A stretch of 64,000 nucleotides of DNA from Tanytarsus gracilentus (Eukaryota > Arthropoda > Insecta > Diptera > Chironomidae): the NCBI GenBank assembly GCA_038502055.1, contig JAXRKN010000031.1:186001-250000 (forward strand). Reading direction: 5' to 3'. Position numbers and translations under genes: made by a program. Under the pieces are notes generated by a model that was not told where the DNA came from, made no database searches, and saw nothing but the letters and a program-made list of their open reading frames with translations. Below, in pieces: positions 39,201 to 51,200 of this stretch; the first letter of the stretch is position 1, and the number at the start of each line of letters is the position of its first letter.

Positions 39201-42200
39201 TAAGATTTATCATAAAAAATTTGATTCAATAACTCGCTTAAACCATCAATGGATAAATTTAAATTTCAAAGAAAAATTACAAGCAGATAGAAAGTTTGAA
39301 TTATCTGATCGATGCTTTTAAGTAAAACAAAAGCCCAGATTGCATATAAATATTGTGTTATAATGCATTTCGTGCTATACAAATTCAGAAATCATGCATA
39401 TGCATCATTTCCGGTTACAGTTTAAGGATTTAAACCATCATTGCATTGAAAGTGCGAGAGATTTTCCATTGTAAGTTTAAACCTATTGTTGTGTTTAAGT
39501 GCATGTGTGTTTTAATGAAAATCTTTGTTCTTCGTGTAATCATACATTTTTTTAAATTACATTTCTTCAACTGTAACTTAATTTAATAAAACAAAATTTA
39601 AACTATGACTCATCAAGAATTATTTTACAAAAAATTCCAATTAAAAAAGATTTCCATTCAACCGATCAATCTTGATTTGCAAAACTTCATCCTAAAAATG
39701 TCTTTTTTGATAATGGAACTTCAACCATCGGATGAATGATGTATTTATGCTGACAAAGTACCAAACCAAAGCACAAAAAGAAAATTCATACACGAAAAAT
39801 CACTGCTCAGAATATCTCACGATTCGTGATTTGATTTTGCGAGTTATAAACGATTGCATTATGTGATTTTCAGAGCCATGCATTGAATTTCTGATACACG
39901 AGACATAAAGTGAAAAGGTATGTAAGCGAGAGGCAAAAGAGCGTGAAAGGGGAGGAAGGGAAATTTATGCGAGTAAGAGTTGAGTCGAGCAATGGAATCG
40001 AGATAAACAACAGGAAATGGAAAAATACTTTCTGAGTGTAATTGCGATGAAAGGAATAATTTATAATGTGGTGATGGTAGTAAAACTTTTAAATGCCTTA
40101 AATATTTAAGCTTTAAGAATTGCATCTAGAAATTCTTAGAAACATTTCTCAATGGAACTTTGTAAATAATTTAAGAACCTAAAAATATTTAAAGCTTCTT
40201 AAAAAATAAAAAAAATTCTAGATAAAAAACTCTTCTAAAGCCTCAAACACAAAAATGTCGATCACCCCCTAAAAATTATTCACTTTGTTTAACATACAAC
40301 CTTCAACACACACTACACGCATATGAAAAGCTCCGTAATCTCTGCCATTCATCCTTAATTTCTTATGCAAGACAAATCCTAAAAATCACTAAATTCCGAA
40401 GACATCTCGAGGAATTTTTATCTTCACATTTTCTCTCTCATCTACATTCTTTCTTGCTTTTATTGGCATGGCAAATTGAACTGAATGTATGCGTCTTGGT
40501 GATGAGAAGAAATCTCTGATTTTTATGGAAAGGTTTATGAATTCGAAGTTCGTGATTTTGATGCTTTATTTCATCGTGTCTGTTTACCTTTCCCTCATAC
40601 CGCTTCACAATCGATTCACTCGAGTACCCTGAGGGTGTCTTTCATCTGTTTTGTGTGTGTGTAAATCAGTTTCAAATGCGCCAAATGTTTATTTTCTCAT
40701 GAAAAAAGCTTAAAAGGACGGTAAATTTTGTTTACCATCATTTAACTCAGTCGTGAAAGATTTGTTTACGACTAAAAGCAAGTGTGATAGGGAATTAAAT
40801 AGGAGAGCTTTAGAAAGTTTTTTGAATTGTTACCAAATTTAGGTAGATTTTTATATTTCCGGTTAAATTAAAGCTAAAATTTAGTTCAAAAATCTTATTT
40901 TATTTTTTTAATATCAAAAATTTCTGAACTCGACGTAAAGCCAAATGAATGAAAATAAATCACGACTATAGTAAGCTTTTGTCGTCTTTATGTAAATTTC
41001 ATTAAAAGCATTTACCATAATGGCGATTAACTTATCGTCTCGCTCTCGGCTGCATCAGCGCCCATCTTCACTGTCGACATTATCGTTTGTCTATCGCGAA
41101 AAAGATCGTCCGTACACAAAAAAAGGTTTCGCTTTCGGATTAGAAATTCATGAGTTATTTAGTCGAGAGTTAAGAAAATTGAAGACTTTTGCAAAATTCT
41201 TTCTTCTATAAAAATAAATTGAATTTTTTGATGGAATTTTGACACGATTTGATGCGAGCATAAAAGAGAGCAAAAATAACTCGATTAAAATGAATTTGAC
41301 ATTAGCTAATTATTGATTTTTACCCTCAACTATATTTTTTAAATTAGATCTCGTTTTGACCACCACATCATACGATAACATTGGACCGACATTTAGTTTA
41401 GAGCCACCGTCGCGGTTCGATTTTACTCATACGCTTGGAGCTCGACTCGACTGTGTCGCAAGTGGAATTCCAACGCCAAATATCGAATGGTTCGATAGCG
41501 AAAATAATCCAGTCAATTCAATATCATCTGTGAGTGCTTTTTACGTTTGATTGAAAAAAATTAAAAATTAATTGGATTTTATCTAATGCCATGCAGATTC
41601 GACACATTTTAGCCAATGGCTCTCTGTATTTTCCTTCGTTTCAAGGCGAAAGTTTTCGTCAAGATGTTCATTGGACGAGCTACAGATGCATAGCTGTAAA
41701 TTCCGTAGGAACAATTGTCTCTAGAGACGTTCATGTCAAAGCAGGTAAGAACTTGTACATGCGTCAGAAAATTGCAAACTCAGCTCTTTTGGGTACACAT
41801 AATTTAATTATTGTGAATTGTCTTCTTGCGCTTGCCTTTCCATCATGTCTATTTGTGTTGTATGCGAGCGACGGAAGATTAAAATGGATGAAACTTTATA
41901 TGCACAAAATTAGACAAATTAAAATTCCTCATGCGAGCTCACGGAAAATTTATCGAGCGAGATTTCAAGGTAGAAAATTGAAATTTAGTGTGTAGTTGGT
42001 AAAAAAGTTTTAATTGAATTTAAATTTTTATTCAAATTAGGTTCAAATACTAATTTAAATAGTAACTAAAATCTTATCGATCACTTTACAAATTCTTCTT
42101 AACTCAATGAATCTCATTAAAATTTTAAATATTATGATGGAAATATTTTTACTTTTAATTAATTCCGATTTAATTGGAGCAAAACAAATTTTTTATTACT

Positions 42201-45200
42201 CGCGTTGACTTGAGTCTTTAAAATGAAAAAATTATGCTAATTGAGCATAACTCAAAGTCATGTCAATAATTTAAATGTCTGAAGTGTTTATGCAAATGAA
42301 TTTTTAAGTGTATATTTTATCTGAAAATATCTGTTAAGAATTTCATCAAATAAAAACAATTTAATAAATTTGAAAATTGAATTAAATTCTTTAGATTTAT
42401 GCTAAGCCATTACCCTAATTGAAACCCGAAAATTGACTTGAAATAAACAGTAAATAAAACCTCAAAAACGCCCCACACACATTTTTTTCCTATACATAAT
42501 CCTTCGCATATTTTAACCCCGAATCCAATATCAACATAAAAATACACAAGGTACATAAATCCCCTCCTCGCATTCACATATGAAGCTAAGCATAGATTGA
42601 TAGCAAACAATGGCGATGAGCGACATGGAAGAAGAAGCAAAGCTCAAACATAATAAATGTCTATTAAAATAATCTTAACGGGATCGTCAACAAATTGTGT
42701 CACAAATGCAAAATAAAAATCCCATAAAGACCCTCAAGATTTGTTTTCATTTCACTTTTCCCTTTGTGTGAAGAAAAGTGAATATATTTGCATAATTTCG
42801 ATTGCCAATTGAGAAGGAAGTGGCGGCAAAAAAAATTCTCATTTTTAACCCCCTCCCAGTGTGGATTAGAATGAAATGCAGCAAAAAATAAAACAGAATT
42901 TCAAACAAGGATGAGAAAAAGGAATCAATTGAGCATGAAGTTTAAAATGCTTAAAGAATGAGTGTATGGCTTTCAAGTACCGAAAGGGGACAAAATTTTA
43001 TAAAAGGATTTTTTTATCAAGAAATTTTATTTTTCAAATAAATATTTTCTTCTAAAATATTGCCCGCATTCAGTTTTCCTACATCACATTTACTTTTTCA
43101 TTAAATTCCTTTCATATGCGCTCTATCTTTGATCAACTCTAGCTACTAAAAAGAAAAATCTCGTCCTGATATGTGTGTGGCAAACGATGGAAAAAAAACG
43201 TGGATGAATAGGAAGTTGCGGTTTCATTCACATATTTGTGTGTATGTGAAGTAAAGTTGAATGGCACATTAAACATTTCACAGACTCATACATTCACCGG
43301 CTCTATGCTGATTTTTATCACATCCATTTAATTAAAAATTTTATCTCGCATCACCGATCGGTTATCTACATTCAATTTAGTCCGCCTTTTTTACCCGGTC
43401 GCCATGCCAAACGAGCACAGAGATGATATTAAAAAAAAGAGCTGAGCTGAGCTGACTCGTTTTCATTAAACGTCAATCTATATTTACCTTATTTATTCTC
43501 TGCTATTTTATGTTCTAGTGCTACATCAACGTTACGATCTTGAAGTTCAAAATCCGGGCGGATTTATTGGGAGTAATGTAATTATAAAGTGCATAATTCC
43601 TCAGTTTGTAAAGGACTATGTGAGAGTGACGTCGTGGCTTGAAGAGCCGCTTCACAATATTTATCCAACGCTCGAGGGAGGTAAGTCAATGAACCTTAAA
43701 GAGTTTAAAATTTATTTTAGTTTAAGAATTTTAATTTTGGTTAAATTTAAATTCTTAAAAATTCTCTAAGCTTTTCCATTAAACAGAAGAAATATCTTCA
43801 AAAGTTATGGACAAAATTTCAGTACATGAATTTTTCATCATCATCCTCGACATTTCACTTTCCATTCTGACGATGGCGCGTAAAAAGCCACAAAATGAAA
43901 AAGTTTATCGCCGGGAATTGGTTAACTAAAAAAAGTTTTTAATTTGTGCTTTTTCATAGCGGGAGCTGCATTATGTGTGCGGTTGTCGGTGGCAGAAGAG
44001 AGAGCGAGAAAATGAGGCGAAAAACTTCAAGTCAAAATTAAACATTCACGACGATAAAAATACTTTTCGCTCTCTATAACAGCTACAGTCAACCCCAAAG
44101 GATCTCACGTTGAGTTTTCTCGTTTTTTATGAATTTTTAATGTTGAATTACACACTGTGAATTTACCAGTAACGATTATCCGACATAAGACGGAAGTAAA
44201 CAAATTTTTAAATACCTTTCTCACCCATTTTTGTGGTTTTAAACTTTTTCGCTGTCTTATGGTTTATTGATTAATGGAAAAGTGTCTTGAGTGGCCATAA
44301 AAAACATCAACAGGAATTTTTATTACCTTTTGTGGGACTTTTTGCCTAAGAGATTTTCTAGATGTTTTTTAATGGTACTTCAAAAAACTTGAAGATGGGC
44401 AGAATTGAGTTTAAATACGAGAAATTTCTTTTCTTGAAGAGCGTTTCACCTAAAAGTAAACAAACCAAATTTAAATAGTCATTTTTGTAACCCACAAAGT
44501 CTAAAACTTGATCTTTAATATTTTAAAATATTTTCGTATTTTTTCCCAGGGCTGAGAACATGAAAATAAATGTGTTGTTGGCGGGCACTGGGGGACACTG
44601 ACGGACATTGAAGGGCACTGTAGGACATTGTGGGGCACTGTAGGACATTGTAGGATACTGCAGGACACTGTAGGACATTGGGGGGCACTGTAGGACACTG
44701 TAGGACATTGAAGGGCACTGTAGGACATTAAAGAGCACTGTAGGACATTATGGGGCTTTAATTCAATCGAAAGTTTGTTTACGAAAAGGGAAAAATTATC
44801 CAAAAGTACCAACAAAAATAATTTTTCATATTGTGAAATCAACAAAAACATACTTTTGAGAAAAAAAAAACATAATTTTTAATATAAAATTGAAAAATAA
44901 GGTCTAAAAATTCGCCTTTTAATAAGTAATCATATATCTTGTGTTATATTTTATCGATATATTTTAAGCAAAAAATTCCCCATGGACAAACTAGAAATAT
45001 TTTCTCTGGTTTTGGTATTGGGGCAAGCATAAAAACAAAGTGAACTTTTTTTTCAATATTTTTTTGCTTTTTCTCGATCTGGAAATTTTCAATTCACAAA
45101 GTCAACAGAGATTTATCTAAATTCTAATCTTAACTTGATATATCACTGACTTAATTGATCCAAAATTCAAAATTTTCAAGAAATTTAAAGTTTTAAATTT

Positions 45201-48200
45201 TTATCTACATGTAAACAAATGTTCACAAAATTCAGGGCGAGTAATTGGTAGATTTTGACAATTTTCGGTTTAAGTATTGTTTGAATGCATAAAAAAAAAA
45301 CTTATTAATCAACCGATGTTACACTTGGATCATCCATTAAATTCACTAATTAGTTGATAAAAGCATCGAAATTTTCAGTAGATACAAATTACTCGCCCTG
45401 AAAAATATTTTACTAACAACTTTCATTTTATCAACTAATTAGTGAAGTTAATTGATGATCCAAGTGTAACATCGGTTGATTAATCAGTTTTTGTTCTTAT
45501 TTTATGCATTCAAACAATACTTAAAGCGAAAATTGTCAAAATCTACCAATTACTCGCCCTGAATTTTGTGAACATTTGTTTACATGTAGATAAAAATTTA
45601 AAGTTTAATTTTCTTGAAAATTTTGAATTTTGGATCAATTAAGTCAGTGATACATCAAGTTAAGATTAGAATTTAGATAAATCTTGTTTGACTTTGTGAA
45701 TTGAAAATTTCCAGATCGAGAAAAAACAAAAAATGTTTCAAACCCCACTCATGGGTGTATTCGGACCTATTCCATCCCACTCGGCATCAAAGGACGAGTT
45801 CAACGTTACCCATGAAGCCATAGTTCTGAAAAATGAACATTAGTGGCACTACTGGCTGACCATGATGGACATGCCTCAAAAATCATCAATGTCAATCGAT
45901 TCCTGGTCCAATTACGAGTTCAACGACATACATGAAGCCATAGTTCTAAAAAATGGACATTAATGGCACTCCTGGCCGGCCATGATGGACATTCCTCAAA
46001 AATTTTCAATGTCAATCGATTCCTGATGCAATAACGAGATCAACGATACCCATGAAGCCATATAAAAGAAAATTTGTTTGAAAAATGGACATTAGTGGCT
46101 GTACATGGCATATGTCATATGGTCATGACTCAAAAAATACCTAAAATGGGCACATACAGACCCTCAGAGCTACCATTAAGCGAAAATTAGAAGTCTCTAG
46201 GTAGCTCAAGGGCTGAGATATGGATGGAACAGACTGTCGGACGGACGGACATTTAATGATCATAACTCAAAAAATTAAACTCAAATCAAAATTCTAAAAA
46301 GTGTTTGCAACTAGTCGCAACTTGATCATTATCCATGCCAAGTTTCAGCGTGAGCATCAAATTTTGACCCTCGTTCTTCTTTCCACATTCTTGAAAAAGT
46401 GGGGTTCTAAGGAGCACTGTAGGACATTGTAGGACACTGTAGGACATTGAAGGGCACTGCAGGACATTGTAGGACACTGTAGGGCATTGTAGGACACTGT
46501 AGGACATTGAAGGACATTGGGGGGCACTGGAGGGCACTGTAGGACATTGGGGGGCACTGTAGGACATTGGGGGGCACTGGAGGACACTAGAGAGCAACTG
46601 AGGCACTGCGGGGCACTATAGGACCCTAATTTCATACCTTCTCAGCCCTGGATTTTTTCTATTGAATTTTACTATTTGCCATTTTCAGTTCGCCAAAGCT
46701 CAATTAATTCCGACTTTATTGAATTTTTCATTTCATCGAATCCTCTTCGGAACACGCGAAAATTGATTAAAACTTTTGTGCTCTGCATTCTATTTCATTT
46801 CCGATTTTTTTTCATTCTCAACAGACTCGAAATTTCACATGATCCCAACGGGCGAACTAATCGTTATAAATGTCACACAGTATGATGCACAAAAGGCATT
46901 TCGATGTCGAACATTGCATTCTTTGACACAGGATGTTGTCATTAGCAGCAGTGTGGGTCGAATTCAATTGACTGGTGAGTATGTGGAGGTTTATTAATGT
47001 TTAATGAGGTTAAAGATAAATTTGTAGAAAAAAGTTTGTTTAAAATCCTTAAATTTGAATTTTCTAAAATAAAAAAAGATATAAAAACTCACAAAACTAC
47101 CTAAAACTTTTCTATCGTAAAAGCTTCCCTTTCGGATACAAGCGTCATAATCATTAAAACTTTACCCCACATCATAATCATTCTCTTTATCGCTATTGCC
47201 ATTATTTTTAGCACTTGATGTTGTTTAATGCCCTGCAAAAAATTTATAATCACTATTTTCTTCCACACTACAGAAATGAAGGAGCCTGTGCCACCGATAA
47301 TGAACGATAAAATCAAGTATATTACGGTACGACTGAAGGACTCGGTTGTCATTGCATGTGTTGCCTACGCAAACCCAACTCCAATTTATCGGTAAGATAT
47401 GTAAAAATTCTTCTGCTGCTGTTGTTGAGTGTATGTGGATGAACGTAAATAATTGGATGGCAATGTTTCTTGTTTTGCGAAACCCAATTGTGTCATCATA
47501 AAATAAATTTACATCTTTTAATGCAGGTACAAGCATGACATATTTTTAGTCAAAATTTTTTTAAAATTGACATGAAAATTTAAATTTTTCAACCTTGCGA
47601 ATTTCCATCTTTAAAATTCACTTCCACGGTCATGTTTCTCGGTAATTACTTCTTCATTTTATATACACGAAAAATGTTGAATCTTTCGCTTGTTTATGCT
47701 GCGCCTAATGTGCTTCTTCTTGTACTTATTATGATTGCGATGATGGTAAAAAAGTTCTTTCATAGTCATTTGCTATTCTCTTTTTCATTCCAAGTTTTTT
47801 TATGTATATTTCGGATGTTAAATTCTCTCTCCCAAAATGTTGATGATAAAGATAGAAAAAAACGGTCTTTTTATGGTAGTTTTTTTGTTAAGGTATGAAT
47901 GGAATATATACATAAGAAAATGGCTTTGCAATTAAGGAGTCTGTTCATAAAATTTAATCGTAAAAAGAAAAACTTTCAGAATGGAGAGCGGAAGAAAATT
48001 TGTAGCTTAATTCAGAGTAATGGATATTGAGGGATACAATAAGATGCGACGGATCAGTGACTAAGAAGATTTAAAGAAAAATATTTTTAATGTAGATGAA
48101 GATTTTACAACTAATTTAATTTAAGTTCTTGAAGAAATTTTTAAAAGATTCAAATTAAATTTTCAATCGAAATTTTAACTTTTTTTGCTATTTTTGTCAA

Positions 48201-51200
48201 AGTCACATTTATTTTCAACATTTTTATGCTCAACATCTTTAAAAATTCAATATTGACATTAGCATCTATTTTCTCATCATTTTTCACATATTTACCCTTC
48301 ATACCTTCTCATCCGTTTCCATTACGTAAACTTTCATTTGTTTCCTCGCATAAGCTTTTATTGCTATTGACTTTAGACGATGAAAAAGCGCGCAACGGAA
48401 AACGAGCGAAAAAAATAATGTGAGATTTCTTCGAAAAGAAAAGATTTTAATTTCTTTCAACAGCTCCAGAAAATTTCTTTTCTCTCTTCATTCGCGTAAA
48501 ATTCAGTTCGGTGCTTTTAAGTTCATTTTTCGCTCTTATTTGATTTAATGCCACGGGAGAAAAAAATAGGAACTGTGAGTGAGTGGAAAAAGATTGTGAA
48601 ATGAGAAGCGAAACTGCACAGTAATCAAAAAACAATTTCAAGTTGAGGGAAAAACCTTTTGACGCTATTGAAGGGAAACTTTTTAATGAGAATTCAAATT
48701 AGATTGAGATATTTTAAAATATGTTCATCCACCCCTTGTTTAATCCTAAATATATCACCTCTTAACCTCTTCTCTCTTCTCTTTCATGCAAAGTTGGTAT
48801 TATCGTAACAAGCTGGGGCGAAATGAATCTATAGAGCACTTGGTAATGACGACATCGGGACGGTATAAGGTGAAGGAGAGTCGATTGATAGTTCAATCAA
48901 TCGAGCAGTCAGACAATACGATTTTCTATTGTACGGCAACGAACGATCAAGGGAGTGAGACTCTTGAGATACAATTGAAAGTCATTTCGCCACTTCAAGC
49001 TCATATTCAACCGCAACGACAGACAGTCGATGTTGGCAAAAGTGCTGACTTGGTAAATCTCTCTTTTCCCCCGACTCGGAGGGTTTAATTACAAGTCCAC
49101 GTCAGCAGAAAAAAAATTGAAAAAATTTCATCTCGTCTCTCTCACTTTTTTCGTTACAGAAATGCATGATAAGTGGAACGCCGCAATCACAAATAACATG
49201 GCTAAAGGATGGGCAGCCATTGCGGACGGGTTCAAGAGTGCGTTTAACGAGCAAAGATCAAGTACATATCACATCTGTAACTAAGGACGACCAAGGGATG
49301 TTTCAATGTTTTGTGAAAAATGATGTCGACATGGCACAGGGCGTTGCGGAAATTTCCCTCGGCGAAATCGCTCCCATCCTCCATTATCGATTCATTGAAC
49401 AGACGTTACAGCCTGGCCCAGGAGTCTCATTGAAATGCACGGCGTGAGTTGTTACTTGAAATTTATTATTTTAAATTTAATTTAATTCTGTAGAACTCAA
49501 TAAATTTTCTCCTATTTAGCTAAATTATTTAATTTTTCTAAACAAACCAAATAAAAAATTTAAAAGTCATAAATTACATTTTCTCCTCCTCTCAATTTCC
49601 ATCCTCTCTCGCTCTATTGTCGATGACCCGAATTATTAAACAACAGAACGGGAAGTCCGACGCCCCAAATCTCATGGACACTCGACGGTTTTCCTCTGCC
49701 AACAAACAATGATCGATTAATGATTGGCCAATACGTAACCTTATCATCCGATGTTGTCTCTCACGTCAATATTACAAATGTAAAGCCCGATGATGGCGGC
49801 GAATTTAGCTGCATTGCAAAATCGAGAGCAGGCGAATCTTCTCACTCGGCTCGATTGAATATATATGGCCTGCCATTTGTACGTGCCATGACACCGATTG
49901 CGGCTATAGCAGGTGATGGATGTTCAATAATTTAGTGAAACACATTTGACAGAATTATCTAAAATTTTCTATTTTTTCAGGAAAAACACTTCAAATTAAG
50001 TGTCCTGTTGCCGGGTGGCCAATCGATAAAATTATATGGGAGAAAAGTAGGTTGATGCAATTTTATTGCTTTTAGAGAGTTGAGATTGAATTTAATTTTA
50101 ACTTACTTTACTAAATTCAATAAAATAAACTTTTTAAACAAAGTGTCCAACCCCCTCATTCGAAATCAATTAATGACAGTCATCTTCTCACAAACGACGA
50201 TTAACAGCGCAATTTATTTATTTTTCTCTTTCACTAATCGCTTACAGATGGTATAAAATTGCCCACAAACATGTGACAGCGGGTTTCTAATGGCACGTTG
50301 ACCATTGAAAATATACAACGACAGAGTGATCAGGGCACGTATTCTTGTACGGTAAAGCGAGGGCACAATCATACATCACAAAAATCAGTCGATATAAAAG
50401 TCCTTGGTGAGTTTTTTCCGCTAAAATGAAATTAATTTTTATCAGCTTTCGATGCGGTAAAAGAAAATCAATAAACATTATTTGGAGGAAATTTAATGAT
50501 GGAATGTAATGTTCAAATATTTTTTTCGGTGCGTCCATAAAACATAAATATACTTTTTCGGTTTGCTTGTGTGGATTTTTACATTAAAAGAAAATTCACT
50601 TTGCAACAAAAGAGCAAAATTGATGATTCGAAAGAATTTCTAGATAGATGGAGAAGAATAGAATAAAGAAAAATGGTTTCAATATCAGAGAAATACTTTC
50701 CGATTTCACTTGAGGTGATGGATACAGTGCAACCTGCTGGGAAATATTTCAAGTCAAGAAATTTTTAAATAAACAATTTTAAAGTATTTTTAGACACAAA
50801 AATTAAGATTTTATATAATATCAATTTTCACCTCCCATGTACATGCATGTGTGGTTTCACTGTAAGTTCACCCAATACATATACACACACATAAATTTAG
50901 TGTGTGCTTGGGTGAACATGTCAAAATTTCTCTCTCTTTTTTCTGCCAACATTAACCTCTGATATTTTTGACATTTCCTCCACTTCTCCATTTAGTTTGG
51001 CGTAGCACATAGCAAAGTAAATCACTTTACTTCGCAAAGCTACGTGAGTGAGTCGAACGAGATGGAGAGTTTGAGATGCGAGAAATGTAGAATATCTATT
51101 GTAACTAGCTGTCAAATGTTGTGATATTTCTCTCATATCTCCATTTTACGTTTCGTTATCTCTCGCATATAAAATTCATCGAGCTATTGAGATATATTTG

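Larger units (their letters stand above)
33208..41347 (+). other. Dscam2 intron 1 (8.1 kb)
   Basis: AT-rich intron between the signal-peptide exon and the first Ig1 exon. Apart from the 1.05-kb duplicated repeat block at 36547-38648 it shows no coding or structured sequence that I can recognise. Long first introns of neuronal receptors commonly hold enhancers. Confidence 0.6.
44546..46651. mobile_element. hAT-like non-autonomous DNA element (2,106 bp)
   Basis: Perfect 13-bp terminal inverted repeats, CCAGGGCTGAGAA at 44546-44558 and its complement at 46639-46651, are flanked by a perfect 8-bp direct repeat ATTTTTTC (44538-44545 and 46652-46659). An 8-bp target duplication and CAGGG-type termini are typical of the hAT superfamily. 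Beyond the 13 bp the termini remain weakly alignable (ATGAAA...). There is no transposase reading frame; the interior is repeats only, so any movement would depend on an enzyme supplied in trans. Confidence 0.75.
43681..46824 (+). other. Ig2 intron carrying an inserted repeat element
   Basis: 3.1-kb intron within Ig2. About two thirds is the 2.1-kb inserted element at 44546-46651; the rest is plain AT-rich intron. Without the insertion the intron would be about 1 kb. Confidence 0.85.

Noticed and set aside
41020..41211. 63-codon frame just before the first Ig1 exon
   Set aside because: It has no hydrophobic signal segment and no donor in the phase needed to join the Ig1 exon.
41745..41995. 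Continuation of the open frame past the Ig1 exon
   Set aside because: It is read-through of the GTAAGA donor into the intron; homology stops exactly at the splice site and resumes at 43519.
44501..44851. Minus-strand frames rich in Cys-Pro-Ser-Val repeats (44501-44851 and 46286-46635)
   Set aside because: They are translations of the 10-bp minisatellite, which stays open in all three frames because three units make 30 bp; no gene structure surrounds them.
33208..46824. Large arrays of alternative Ig2 or Ig3 exons as in Dscam1
   Set aside because: No additional Ig half-exons were found in these introns; only Ig7 is duplicated, so this is not a Dscam1-type locus.
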